Made by a program: the position numbers and the translations under genes. Positions 9,914 through 18,286 of a stretch of DNA of 64,000 nt are shown piece after piece (the stretch's first letter is position 1; each line of letters starts with the position of its first letter). The notes under the pieces are model-generated. The model ran no database searches. It worked only from the letters and a program-made list of their open reading frames with translations, and was not told the origin of the DNA. Source of the stretch: Rhodospirillales bacterium (GTDB lineage Bacteria > Pseudomonadota > Alphaproteobacteria > Rhodospirillales > Shumkoniaceae); assembly GCA_018432935.1 (NCBI GenBank), contig JAHDSF010000023.1:1-64000 (forward strand), in the 5' to 3' direction.

Positions 9914-10960
9914 TTACGGCCCCACCGCCTGCTCCGATTGCGGGTCCATCCACACCACCCGACCGGCGTCGGGCTTCAGCCCGATGCGGCGGCCGGCCGG
10001 CCAGTCGATGATCTCGGGCGTGACCACCCGCACGGTGGCGCCGTCGCAGCGCACGGTCACAAGCGTGTGCGAGCCCAGCGGCTCGACCACCAGCACCTCG
10101 GCGGCGAGGCCCTGATCGGGAGCGACGATGGCGAAGTCCTCGGGCCGCACCCCGGCCAGTAGCGCGCCGCTCGTCACCGGTGCCGGGACCGGCAATCCGC
10201 CCAGGCGCGCCTCCCCGCCCGTCACCTCGACCGGCAGGAAGTTCATCGGCGGGCTGCCGACGAAGCCGCCGACGAACTTGGTCCGCGGATGGCGGTAGAC
10301 CTCGGTCGGGGTGTCGATCTGGACGATGCGGCCGCCATGCATCACCGCAATGCGGTCGGCCAAGCCCATCGCCTCGGTCTGGTCGTGGGTGACGTAGATG
10401 GTGGTGGTGCCAGCCTGTTCCAGCACGGTCTTGAGCTCGGCCCGCATCTCGAGTCGCAAGAGGGCGTCCAGGTTCGACAGCGGCTCGTCCATCAGCAGCA
10501 CCGGCGGCTCGACCGCCAGCGCGCGCGCCACCGCCACCCGCTGTCGCTGGCCGCCCGAGAGGTTGCCGGGATGGCGGTCGAGGTAGTCCTCGATGTGCAG
10601 CAGGCCGGCCGCCTTGCGCACCTGGGCGTCGATGCGGGTGGGGTCAGCCTTCTGCATGCGCAGTCCGAAGGCGATGTTCTCGAACACCGTCATGTGCGGG
10701 AACACCGCATAGTTCTGGAACACCATCGCCAGGCCGCGCGCCCGGGTCGGCACCTCGGTGAGGTCGCGTCCGCCGATGACGATGCGGCCGGCCGTCTGGG
10801 TCTCCAGTCCGGCAACGATGCGCAGCAGCGTCGTCTTGCCGCAGCCCGAAGGCCCGAGCAGGGCGACGAACTCGCCGTCGGCGATATCGAGGGTCACCTC
10901 GTCGAGAGCGCGGACGGCGCCGAAGTCCTTGCGCACCTTGTCGATCAGGATCTGAGCCAT
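9914..10960 (-). CDS. Carbohydrate ABC transporter ATPase, UgpC/MalK type
   Basis: Protein of 348 residues with Walker A GPSGCGKTT (about 36-44), Q-loop, signature LSGGQRQRVAVARAL (about 135), Walker B VLLMDEPLSNLDA and the switch VTHDQ, followed by a C-terminal TOBE/OB domain (about 235-345). This is the CUT1 sugar-importer architecture. It powers the two permeases encoded just upstream; only 10 bases separate it from the inner permease gene. MalK-type ATPases usually serve uptake of di- and oligosaccharides. Confidence 0.93.
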   Translation of the reverse strand: MAQILIDKVRKDFGAVRALDEVTLDIADGEFVALLGPSGCGKTTLLRIVAGLETQTAGRIVIGGRDLTEVPTRARGLAMVFQNYAVFPHMTVFENIAFGLRMQKADPTRIDAQVRKAAGLLHIEDYLDRHPGNLSGGQRQRVAVARALAVEPPVLLMDEPLSNLDALLRLEMRAELKTVLEQAGTTTIYVTHDQTEAMGLADRIAVMHGGRIVQIDTPTEVYRHPRTKFVGGFVGSPPMNFLPVEVTGGEARLGGLPVPAPVTSGALLAGVRPEDFAIVAPDQGLAAEVLVVEPLGSHTLVTVRCDGATVRVVTPEIIDWPAGRRIGLKPDAGRVVWMDPQSEQAVGP

Positions 10961-10970
10961 CGCATCTGCC

Positions 10971-11780
10971 CTAGCGGTTGGCGATGCCCCACATCGCGAA
11001 GAGATACTTCCTCACCGCGAAGATGAAGGCGATTGACGGGACGATCAGCAGGAAGCCGCCGGCAAACCGGAAGTGCAGCGGCGATTCCGAAAGCACGGTC
11101 AGCAGATAGGCAGTGAGCGTTCGCTCGCGCACGGTCAGGATCGAGGCCGCGAACACCTCGTTCCATGAAATGACGAAGGCGAAGATCGCCGTGGCGGCGA
11201 TCCCCGGAAGCGCCAGCGGCAGCACGATCTTGCGGAACGCCTGGACGCGCGAACAGCCGAACACCCAGGCCGCCTCCTCGAGCTCGCGGGGGATGCCCAT
11301 GAACAGGCTGGACGAGATCAGGGCCGCGAACGGCAGCGCCAGCGCGGTGTGGATCAGCGCGACTCCGACCGGCGTGTCGTAGAGGCCGACGCGGATGAAG
11401 ATCACCGTCAACGGCAGCGCCAGGATGGCGAGCGGAAAGGCGCGGGTCAGCAGGATCAACAGCCGGTACAGGTTCTGGCCGGGGAAGCTGTAACGGGCGA
11501 GCGCATAGCCGGCCGGCGCGCCCAGGGCGATCGACAGCGCCATGCAGATCGAGGCGGCGATGACGCTGTTGAAAGCGGCGTGGGCGACGCCCTCGATTCT
11601 CAGGAAGGTGTCCATCGCCGCGAACGAGAAGGTCTCGCCCGGCAGCACCCCCTTCGGCCACTTGAAGACGCCGGCGCGGCCGCCGAAGGCGCCGAGCGTG
11701 ATGAAGTAGATCGGCACCAGCACCCAGGCGCAGAGCGCGACCACCCCGGTGGCGTAGACGAGGCGGCGAACGGTCTTCAT
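10971..11780 (-). CDS. Sugar ABC transporter permease, MalG/UgpE type
   Basis: Protein of 269 residues with six predicted membrane helices. The EAA loop that contacts the ATPase is ELEEAAWVFGCSRVQAFRKI (about 175-194), then VLPLALPG. The ATG at 11780 overlaps the stop of the upstream permease by four bases (ATGA), so the two are translationally coupled. It is normal length for the CUT1 second permease. Confidence 0.92.
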   Translation of the reverse strand: MKTVRRLVYATGVVALCAWVLVPIYFITLGAFGGRAGVFKWPKGVLPGETFSFAAMDTFLRIEGVAHAAFNSVIAASICMALSIALGAPAGYALARYSFPGQNLYRLLILLTRAFPLAILALPLTVIFIRVGLYDTPVGVALIHTALALPFAALISSSLFMGIPRELEEAAWVFGCSRVQAFRKIVLPLALPGIAATAIFAFVISWNEVFAASILTVRERTLTAYLLTVLSESPLHFRFAGGFLLIVPSIAFIFAVRKYLFAMWGIANR

Positions 11781-12628
11781 GACCGCTCCTCCGTCCGGCT
11801 GCGCAGCACCCGCAGGTAGACCACGGTGGCGGCCAGGGAGATGACGACGATGAGAACCGCGTAGGCCGCGGCCACTCCGTAGGCCTGGTTGTCGCGCTGC
11901 CACACGTAGGCCTCGCCGACCAGGACCGGGAAGTTGCGGCCGGCGATCGCGTAGACCACGGCGAACACCTCGAAGGCCAGCACCGTACGCAGGATCAGCG
12001 CCGTCTGCAGGCTGGGCTTCAGGAGCGGGAGCGTGATGCGGCGGAAGGTCGTCCACGGGCTCGCGCCGAAAATTTCGGCCGCCTCGCGGTATTCCTTGGG
12101 GATCAGCTGCAGACCGGCGACCAGAATGATGAACACGATCGCGGTCGCCCGCCACACCTCGGCAAGCAGGATGCCGACGAAAAGGGTGCCCGGCGTCTCG
12201 TAGGTCAGCCACTGGGTCGGGCCGTCGATCAGCCCGAGCGCTGCAAGCGCGCTGTTGAGGTAGCCGCGCTCCTGCAGGAGCGCCAGCCAGACCAGGCCGG
12301 CGGCAAGGTCTGAGACGCCGAGCGGGATGGTCCAGATCCACAGGACGAGGTCGCGGCCCCGCGGCAGCTTCTGCAGCATCGAGGCCATGCCGAGCGCGAT
12401 CGCCACCTGCAGCGGCACCACCGTCACCACCAGCAGGAAGGTGTTTTTCACCGCGGGCCAGAAATTGAGGTCGCCCGCCATCCGCCGGTAGTGGTCGAGG
12501 GTGGGCGCGCCGTTGTCGGAGAACGAGATCGCGATCGTCTCGACCAGCGGCACCACGAACAGCGCCGCCAGGAACAGAACCGACGGCGCCAAGAGCAGGT
12601 AGGGAAGGAACCGGGAACGGCCACTCAT
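11777..12628 (-). CDS. Sugar ABC transporter permease, MalF/UgpA type
   Basis: Protein of 283 residues with six membrane helices and EAA loop YREAAEIFGASPWTTFRRIT (about 195-214). The start at 12628 gives MSGRSRFLPYLLLAPSVLFL, the usual beginning of MalF-like permeases without an extended N-terminus; in-frame codons further upstream run into repeat DNA and are rejected. It pairs with the permease at 10971-11780. Confidence 0.92.
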   Translation of the reverse strand: MSGRSRFLPYLLLAPSVLFLAALFVVPLVETIAISFSDNGAPTLDHYRRMAGDLNFWPAVKNTFLLVVTVVPLQVAIALGMASMLQKLPRGRDLVLWIWTIPLGVSDLAAGLVWLALLQERGYLNSALAALGLIDGPTQWLTYETPGTLFVGILLAEVWRATAIVFIILVAGLQLIPKEYREAAEIFGASPWTTFRRITLPLLKPSLQTALILRTVLAFEVFAVVYAIAGRNFPVLVGEAYVWQRDNQAYGVAAAYAVLIVVISLAATVVYLRVLRSRTEERS

Positions 12629-12745
12629 GCGCCTCTCCCCTCCCCCTCGAAGGGGGAGACGGAGGAGGTGCCTCGCGGCTTCTCCCTGCGAGAGGGGAGA
12701 ACAATGCGGCAAGATGCGCCGGTTCTCATGTCTTGTCCCCATTCA

Positions 12746-12819
12746 CCCTCATCCTGAGCCTGTCGAAGGATGAGGGTAGCCCCAGGGGCCTCATGGTTCG
12801 ACAGGCTCACCATGAGGCC
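12746..12819. repeat. Pair of hairpins with mutually complementary 11-base loops
   Basis: Hairpin 1: CCCTCATCCT (12746-12755), loop GAGCCTGTCGA, AGGATGAGGG (12767-12776). Hairpin 2: GGCCTCATGGT (12787-12797), loop TCGACAGGCTC, ACCATGAGGCC (12809-12819). The second loop is the exact reverse complement of the first. Words of this kind are dispersed repeats in many alphaproteobacteria. It lies in the 210-base gap between the binding-protein gene and the permease genes, where it could stabilise the upstream message or attenuate transcription. Confidence 0.85.
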
Positions 12820-12838
12820 CTTTCCCGCTTCGCCGACT

Positions 12839-14134
12839 TCACTGCACCGGGCAGGCGCCCTGGCTCGGCTTGTCGGGAGCCCAGCACGGGGCCTTGGTGG
12901 CCTCCATGATGCCCTTGAGCACGCCGGCCTGCGCCTCCAAGACCTCCTTAACCGGCTCGCCGCGCAGGACGATGCGCTGGAAGGCATCGAAGTAGACCTT
13001 GTTGAACTCGCCGCCCTTGTCGGCGAGCCCCACCGGCAAGAGCGCCGGCAGCGCGTCGGGCGCGTTCTGGGTCTTGGCGACGGCGCTGGCGATCAGCTTG
13101 ATGCCCGGCGACAGGTCGGCCGGCAGCTCGGCCTTGACGACCGGGAAGAAGCCGACCTCGGCGGCGGTAACGATCTGGGTTTGCGGCTTGGTCAGGTGCT
13201 CGATCAGCGCCACCGCGCCGTCGCGGTTGGGGGCGCCGGTGGGGATCGCCAGCCCGGCGATCACCGGCATGTAGCCGCGGCCCTTGGGCCCCGCCGGCGC
13301 CGGGAAGGTGACGAAGTCCTGGGGCATCTGGACCAGGGCCTCCTTGACCCGGGCGACGTGGTCGAAGGCAACCCAGACCTCCTCGCCCATCAGCGGCTCC
13401 TGCATGAAGTCGTACGAGGTCGAGTTCGGGGTCACGTATTTCCAGAGCGCCGCGAACTTCGTCCACATCTGCTCGGCCTCGGGCGAGCGGAACGTGGTGA
13501 CTACGCCGCCGGTGAAGGACGGATACAGATAGCCTTCGAAGAAGCGCGGCATCAGCCCCTTGGGACCGGCCGGAAAGCCGATCAGGCGCTTGCCGGCCTT
13601 GTCCGTCATCGCCTTGCCCCAGGCCTCGAGCTGGTCGTAGGTCAGGCTGTCGATATCGGCGCCCGGCGGGAGGTACTGCAGCGCCTTCTTGTTGGCGACC
13701 ATGATGTAGGTCGCCTGCATCCACGGGATGTAGACCTGTTTGCCGGTCCCGAACCTGCCGAGCTCCATCAGGTTGGCGGGAATGCCGCGGTCCTTCACCT
13801 TGGCGGCGATGTCGTCGATGGCCTGGAGGTCGCCGGACGGCTGCAGGGCCGACAGCTCTCCGTGGAGGGCGCCGGCGAGGCTGACCGTGCGCCTGCCCGC
13901 CTGGCCCTCGGCCCGCATGCGGACGTCGAACTGCGGCGGCTCCTCGACGAGGTAGGTGACCTTGCCGGGGAAGCCCTTGAGGATCACCTCGCGGACCTTC
14001 TGCGCCTCCTCGATCGGCCGCAGCTGGGTCGACAGGAAGACCACGTCCTGCTGCTGGGCGTAGGCCGGCACGAAGGCCAGCGCCGCCGCGAGGCCGGCCA
14101 GGCCCGCGACGGTCAAGCGACTGATGGCGTTCAT
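12839..14134 (-). CDS. Sugar ABC transporter substrate-binding protein
   Basis: Protein of 431 residues with a signal peptide (about 1-26, cleavage after AYA before QQQD) and the two-lobed fold of family-1 solute-binding proteins. The ATG at 14134 has GGGAGGAG upstream. The mature sequence has many tryptophans and acidic residues consistent with sugar binding. It delivers substrate to the permeases encoded downstream. A 210-base gap with two strong hairpins separates it from the permease genes, which commonly lets the binding protein be made in excess. Confidence 0.9.
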   Translation of the reverse strand: MNAISRLTVAGLAGLAAALAFVPAYAQQQDVVFLSTQLRPIEEAQKVREVILKGFPGKVTYLVEEPPQFDVRMRAEGQAGRRTVSLAGALHGELSALQPSGDLQAIDDIAAKVKDRGIPANLMELGRFGTGKQVYIPWMQATYIMVANKKALQYLPPGADIDSLTYDQLEAWGKAMTDKAGKRLIGFPAGPKGLMPRFFEGYLYPSFTGGVVTTFRSPEAEQMWTKFAALWKYVTPNSTSYDFMQEPLMGEEVWVAFDHVARVKEALVQMPQDFVTFPAPAGPKGRGYMPVIAGLAIPTGAPNRDGAVALIEHLTKPQTQIVTAAEVGFFPVVKAELPADLSPGIKLIASAVAKTQNAPDALPALLPVGLADKGGEFNKVYFDAFQRIVLRGEPVKEVLEAQAGVLKGIMEATKAPCWAPDKPSQGACPVQ

Positions 14135-14159
14135 TGCTCTCCTCCCGAGTGGTTTCTCC

Positions 14160-15164
14160 TCACGCTGATTCGCCCGAGGACGCCCGCGGCATCTGGACCA
14201 GCGGACGGACCTCTGCGATCTCTCCCGGGTCGGCGCCGCCGAGCCGCGCCACCACCATGTCGGCGACCCTTTCGCCGACTTCACGCAGCGGCAGCTCCAT
14301 GGTGGTCAGCGGCGGATCGGTGAAGGCGGCGGCCGGGATGTTGTCATGGCCGGTGATCGCGATATCCGACCCGATCTTCTGGCCGCGCTCGATGGCGGCG
14401 CGCATGGCCCCCATCGCCATCCGGTCGGTGGCGCAGACGACCGCGCTCGGCCGCCCGGCCGCGAGCACCTCCGCTGCCGCCGCATAGCCTCCCTCCTCGG
14501 TGGGCTCGCCCTCGGCGACGAGGTGGGTCTTCAGCCCCGCCTCCGCCATCGCCGCGCGCCAGCCGGCGCAGCGAAAGCCGGCGAACATCAGCTGGGCGGG
14601 CGCCGACACGAAGGCGATGCGGCGATGGCCGAGCCCGATCAGGCGCCGGGTCAGGTCGCGAAAGCCGCCCTCGCCGTCGCCGTCGATGTAGGCATAGGGT
14701 TCAGGGCTGTCGGTGCGGCCATGGCAGACGAAGGGAAAGCCCTTGTCCAGCAGATAGCGGACCCGTTCGTCGGACCGCCGGGTGCGCACGACGATCGCCG
14801 CATCGGCGCGCCGACCCTCGACGAGGCGGCGGTAGACCGCCATCTCGTCGGCCCCGGGTCGTGCCGCCAGCAGCAGCAGGTCGTGGCGGCGGGCGGCGAG
14901 CCGCTCGCCGATCGCCGACAGCAGCTCGACGAACACCGGCTCGTAGAAGCGGCCCGGTTCGCTGGGCATGACGAAGGCGACCGCCTCGCCCGATCCCTTG
15001 CGCAGGCGCCTGGCCGCCGAATGGGGATGATAGCCGGCCTCCTCGGCCGCCTTGCGCACCCGTTCGCGGGTGGCGGGCGACACGTCCGGATAGCCGTCGA
15101 GCGCGCGGGAAACGGTGGTGATGGAGAGCCCGAGCGCCTGCGCCAGTTCCCGAAGCGAAGACAT
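14160..15164 (-). CDS. LacI-family transcriptional repressor of the sugar ABC/GH63 operon
   Basis: Protein of 334 residues: N-terminal helix-turn-helix and hinge (SLRELAQALGLSITTVSRAL, hinge at about 45-60) and a periplasmic-binding-protein-like sugar domain from about residue 60. The ATG at 15164 is preferred to the in-frame TTG at 15176, because the TTG lies inside the operator and the ATG has GAGG upstream. Only 25 bases separate it from the binding-protein gene, so it is probably the first gene of the operon and represses itself and the transporter. The inducer is likely the transported sugar or a derivative. Confidence 0.93.
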   Translation of the reverse strand: MSSLRELAQALGLSITTVSRALDGYPDVSPATRERVRKAAEEAGYHPHSAARRLRKGSGEAVAFVMPSEPGRFYEPVFVELLSAIGERLAARRHDLLLLAARPGADEMAVYRRLVEGRRADAAIVVRTRRSDERVRYLLDKGFPFVCHGRTDSPEPYAYIDGDGEGGFRDLTRRLIGLGHRRIAFVSAPAQLMFAGFRCAGWRAAMAEAGLKTHLVAEGEPTEEGGYAAAAEVLAAGRPSAVVCATDRMAMGAMRAAIERGQKIGSDIAITGHDNIPAAAFTDPPLTTMELPLREVGERVADMVVARLGGADPGEIAEVRPLVQMPRASSGESA

Positions 15165-15169
15165 GGCCT

Positions 15170-15189
15170 CATCCAAAACGTTTTGGATG
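15170..15189. promoter_or_regulatory. Perfect 20-bp palindromic LacI-family operator
   Basis: CATCCAAAACGTTTTGGATG is its own reverse complement, with the central CG step and AAA/TTT flanks typical of LacI-family operators (CcpA/PurR type). It begins 5 bases upstream of the lacI start and lies directly downstream of the -10 box, so bound repressor would block its own operon. Confidence 0.85.
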
Positions 15190-15194
15190 GTTTC

Positions 15195-15223
15195 CTATAT
15201 CGGGAGCGCGCGTCCCCTGTCAA
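15195..15223 (-). promoter_or_regulatory. Promoter of the lacI-sugar operon (TTGACA-N17-ATATAG)
   Basis: Reading the minus strand, TTGACA (15223-15218) is followed after 17 bases by ATATAG (15200-15195). The expected start of transcription falls inside the palindromic operator. This is the best housekeeping-type promoter in the window. Confidence 0.7.
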
Positions 15224-15236
15224 CGGCGATTCCGAA

Positions 15237-16115
15237 CTATCGACGATGGGTCTTCAGGAACGCCGCCGCGGCTCCCAGCAGCGGAGCGTCGGAGCCGAGG
15301 GTTCCGCGGGCAACCGGGCACGGCAACCGCGCCGCAAGAGGCGGGCCGAACAGCGCGAAGGCGCCGGAAATGCCGCCGCCGACCAGCACCGCATCGGCCT
15401 GGAACGCCTCGGCATAGCCGGCCAGGAAGGTGCCGAGGTCGCGGCCGAAGTCTTCGAACACTGCCCGCGCGAGGGCATCCCCGGCGAGGGCTGCCGCAGC
15501 CGCCTGCTCGGGTGTGCGGCCGTCGAGCCCCGCGGCGGCAAGCCGCTTCTGCATGCCGCGAATCGAGAAGCAATCGTCTGCGGCCTCGCCCTGGAAGATC
15601 CCGTCGAACAGCCAGCCCCCGTTGCCGGGGACCCCCTCCCCCACGCTTTGGCGGACGCCGTCGACGAAGAACCCAGAGCCCATCCCGGTGCCGAGCGTCA
15701 CCCCGATCACGCGACCAAAGCCCCGTCCCGCCCCGTAGGAGATCTCGCCCGCGATCGCCGCCTCGGCATCGTTGAGGAAGACGATGCGCGGGATGCCCGT
15801 CCGCGAGGCCAGCTCGCGGCCGACGTCGACGCCATACAGGCGGTCGAACTTGCAAACGCCCGCGGTGCGGCAGATCCCGGTCTCGTATTCGAAGGGCCCG
15901 GGAAATGCGACCGCCAGCCCGCCAGCCCGTCCGGGCAGCCGTTCCGCCCGTGCCAACACGCAGGCGGCCAGCGTGCCGAGGATCGCCTCGGCCGAGCCGG
16001 CACTGTCGAGGGCCGTGCGCGCCTGATCCGAGACCGCCATCTCCGGCACCCGCACCACGCCGCTCTTGACCGACGTGCCGCCGACGTCGAGGGCGATAAG
16101 GACGGAGGGGCTCAT
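15237..16115 (-). CDS. ROK-family sugar kinase lacking the zinc motif
   Basis: Protein of 292 residues with the ATPase phosphate-1 motif LDVGGTSVKSGVV (about 9-21), the catalytic aspartate in FLNDAEAAIAGE, the GTGMGSGFFVDG phosphate-2 motif and a GGGISGAF adenosine motif. The usual ROK zinc site (CxCGxxGCxE) is absent; the region reads GNGGWLFDGIFQGEAADDC. In context (nanA, NanR-like regulator, SiaPQM) a role as N-acetylmannosamine kinase is attractive but unproven; glucokinase-like activity is the alternative. ATG at 16115 is preferred to TTG at 16130. It ends the operon that starts with nanA. Confidence 0.85.
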   Translation of the reverse strand: MSPSVLIALDVGGTSVKSGVVRVPEMAVSDQARTALDSAGSAEAILGTLAACVLARAERLPGRAGGLAVAFPGPFEYETGICRTAGVCKFDRLYGVDVGRELASRTGIPRIVFLNDAEAAIAGEISYGAGRGFGRVIGVTLGTGMGSGFFVDGVRQSVGEGVPGNGGWLFDGIFQGEAADDCFSIRGMQKRLAAAGLDGRTPEQAAAAALAGDALARAVFEDFGRDLGTFLAGYAEAFQADAVLVGGGISGAFALFGPPLAARLPCPVARGTLGSDAPLLGAAAAFLKTHRR

Positions 16116-16139
16116 GGTCTTAGGGGACAAGGCGGACGT

Positions 16140-16517
16140 TCACACCCGGCCGTACTGGTCGTCCAGGCGCTCTATATCGTCCTCGCGCAGGTCCTGGCCG
16201 TATTGGACCTCGATCACGCACAGGGGAGTCGTGCCGGGGTTCTCGAGCCGGTGCGCCGTGCCGACCGGGATTTCGACCGCCTCGTTCTCGCGCAGTCGCC
16301 GCACCTCGCTGTCGAGGGTAACCAGCGCCTCGCCGGCCACCACCACCCAGTGCTCGTGACGGCCGCGGTGGCGTTGCAGCGACAGCCGCTGCCCGGGGAG
16401 GACGACGATGCGCTTGGCGCAGTAGGTGGGGCCGGTCGCCAGCACCTCCCACGTACCCCAGGGCCGGGTGTCGCTCTCGCCGGGGCGATAGGCGTTGCCG
16501 CCGGTCTGCTCAGCCAT
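16140..16517 (-). CDS. Cupin protein, mannose-6-phosphate isomerase type II C-terminal-like
   Basis: Protein of 125 residues forming one cupin barrel. RPWGTWEVL at the start, LSLQRHRGRHEHWVVVAGEA (His/His/Glu-like metal ligands) and ENEAVEIPVGTAHRLENPG closely match the isomerase half of bifunctional ManC/AlgA enzymes and freestanding type II phosphomannose isomerases. It may isomerise a phosphosugar made by the neighbouring ROK kinase. It lies 15 bases downstream of the NanR-like gene and 24 upstream of the kinase start. Other cupins of this size have no known enzyme activity, so the reaction is inferred. Confidence 0.8.
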   Translation of the reverse strand: MAEQTGGNAYRPGESDTRPWGTWEVLATGPTYCAKRIVVLPGQRLSLQRHRGRHEHWVVVAGEALVTLDSEVRRLRENEAVEIPVGTAHRLENPGTTPLCVIEVQYGQDLREDDIERLDDQYGRV

Positions 16518-16532
16518 CGGTCTCCTCCTCGC

Positions 16533-17261
16533 CTAGCGCAGGGTCGCCGCGTGGATGTCCGCCATGTAGAGGGCGTAGGCGTTGTCCATGTGCCGCTGCA
16601 TGGCCGCGGCCGCACGGTCGGGGTCGTGCCGCAGGACGGCGTCGAAGATCTCCTTGTGGTCGGCGTACGAGCGCCGGTTGCGGTCCTCGACATCGACGTT
16701 CTCGGGTCGTTGCATGATCAGCCATTCGACGAACGCGTCGTGCATCGCCACAATGATCGGATTGCCCGCGGTCTCCGCCAGGGCGCGGTGGAAGGCGACG
16801 TCACTCTCGACGAAGCTCGTCTCCTGACCAATCGTCGCCTGGTTGCGCTCCAGCGCATAGGCCAGGCGCGCGATCTGCGCGTTTGAGGCATGACTGGCGG
16901 CGTGACGGGCCAAGCTGACCTCGATGAACGAACGTACCTGTTCGAAGTGGGCGAACCCCTCCGGCTGGTCAAGAATGAAGCGCGCCGCGCTGGTCAGCTC
17001 GCGGATGATGTTCTGCGGCGTCGGCTTGGTGACGCGCGGCCGCTGGCGCGGCGACAGATCGGCCAAGCCCATGCGCTGCAGCCCGATCAGCGCCTCGCGG
17101 ATCGACGGCCGGCCGACCCCGAATTCCTCGCAAAGCTCGCGCTCCGAGGGGTAGAACGAGCCGACCTCGTAGACGCCCGAACGCACGCGGGCGGCCAGTT
17201 CCTCGACGATCGCGGCGGAGACCTTCCGGGGTTCCGCCGCCGTGTTCGCGTCATCCACCAT
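16533..17261 (-). CDS. nanR: GntR/FadR-family regulator, NanR-like
   Basis: Protein of 242 residues: winged helix (about 15-85, SFYPSERELCEEFGVGRPSI then REALIGLQRMGLADL) and a C-terminal FCD effector domain. The stretches IIRELTSAARFILDQPEGFA, HFEQVRSFIEVSLARHAA, SDVAFHRALAETAGNPI and DAVLRHDPDRAAAAMQRH align in order with Escherichia coli NanR, the sialic acid repressor. The start at 17261 has GGAG upstream; a longer reading frame would run into the intergenic DNA. It is 52 bases after nanA on the same strand and probably controls the divergent nanA and siaP promoters. Confidence 0.88.
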   Translation of the reverse strand: MVDDANTAAEPRKVSAAIVEELAARVRSGVYEVGSFYPSERELCEEFGVGRPSIREALIGLQRMGLADLSPRQRPRVTKPTPQNIIRELTSAARFILDQPEGFAHFEQVRSFIEVSLARHAASHASNAQIARLAYALERNQATIGQETSFVESDVAFHRALAETAGNPIIVAMHDAFVEWLIMQRPENVDVEDRNRRSYADHKEIFDAVLRHDPDRAAAAMQRHMDNAYALYMADIHAATLR

Positions 17262-17313
17262 CCCGCTCCATCCTGGCGCTCCAGCGTCCTGCCCTGGTAA
17301 TACCAAAATCGGT

Positions 17314-18210
17314 TCAGGGAAGATAGGGGTCCAGCGCACCGGAGGCGACGAAGCGGTCGAGTGCAGCCACCTTGGCCGGATCACCCAGCGCCAGCGGCAG
17401 CCGACACGGCCCGGCATCGACCCCGCGCAGCCCCAGCACGCGCTTGGTGGCGGGAAGCAGCCCGGCTTCGAGCAGACAGGTCACGAGGTCGCAGGCGACG
17501 GCCTGCAGCCGCCGCGCCGCTTCCACGTCGCCGGCGGCGACGCGCTGATGGATCTCGCGGTAGAGGCCGGCGACCAGGTTGTAGGTCGAGCCGATGCCGC
17601 CGTCGGCGCCGACCAGGGCCGCGCTCGCATAGATCTCGTCCTTGCCGAACAGGAGCGCCCTGTCCGGGAAGGCCCGACGCAGCCGATTGAAGAGGTAGAG
17701 GTCCTCGCAGGTGAACTTGATGCCGGCGACGCCTTCGAGCTCCAGCAGCGCCGCCGTCTCCTCGAAGCTGAAGGCCCGCCGCTCGCGCGAGGGCATGTGG
17801 TAGACGAACATCGGCAGCCCCGCCGCCTGGATCAGCGCCTTGTAGTAGCCGATCACCGCCGGAAAGCCGCGCGCGTGGTCTTCCGAGGGCGGCAGCGCGG
17901 AAACAGCCGTGTAGCCGACGGCGCGGGCAGCACGGGCGAGGTGCTCGGCGCTGCGCAGGCTGGCCGCGCCGACATGGGCGATCAGACGGAGACGCTTCTC
18001 GCAGGCGCACTCGAACACGACATTCAATTGGGACTCGCGCTCGGCCACCTGCATCAGCGCCTGCTCGGCAGTGGTGCCGCCGACGTAGAGGCCGTCGACG
18101 TGCTGGCGCAGCACGTACGCGCAGATGGCCCGCTGCCGCCGCTCGTCGAAAGCCCCATCGTCCGCGAACCCCGTCAGTATCGCCGCATAGAAACCGGAAA
18201 ACGCGCGCAT
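17314..18210 (-). CDS. nanA: N-acetylneuraminate lyase-like aldolase
   Basis: Protein of 298 residues, a (beta/alpha)8 class I aldolase. Tyr137 (FVYHMP) and the Schiff-base Lys165 (AGIKFT) fall at exactly the residue numbers of Escherichia coli NanA. DGLYVGGTTAEQ corresponds to the pyruvate-carboxylate loop DGLYVGGSTGE, with an unusual TAE in place of TGE, and DGGIGSTYNLVAG matches the lyase block after the substrate loop. Expected reaction: N-acetylneuraminate to N-acetylmannosamine and pyruvate. A related keto-deoxy acid cannot be excluded. First gene of the minus-strand operon, divergent from siaP. Confidence 0.88.
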   Translation of the reverse strand: MRAFSGFYAAILTGFADDGAFDERRQRAICAYVLRQHVDGLYVGGTTAEQALMQVAERESQLNVVFECACEKRLRLIAHVGAASLRSAEHLARAARAVGYTAVSALPPSEDHARGFPAVIGYYKALIQAAGLPMFVYHMPSRERRAFSFEETAALLELEGVAGIKFTCEDLYLFNRLRRAFPDRALLFGKDEIYASAALVGADGGIGSTYNLVAGLYREIHQRVAAGDVEAARRLQAVACDLVTCLLEAGLLPATKRVLGLRGVDAGPCRLPLALGDPAKVAALDRFVASGALDPYLP

Positions 18211-18243
18211 GCCTGGATCCCCCGCCTTCGCTGAAGGCAGACA

Positions 18244-18254
18244 TGGTCAGACAA
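18244..18254. promoter_or_regulatory. FadR-subfamily operator-like site between nanA and siaP
   Basis: TGGTCAGACAA fits the FadR-subfamily consensus TnGTnnnACnA exactly. It lies 34 bases upstream of nanA, in the AT-rich intergenic region, where the NanR-like protein encoded nearby would be expected to bind. A weaker match, TGGCCGACCAA, lies at 18330-18340. E. coli NanR itself recognises tandem GGTATA, which is not seen here. Confidence 0.4.
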
Positions 18255-18286
18255 AATACTTACTTTGGCAAGCCATATATATATAA

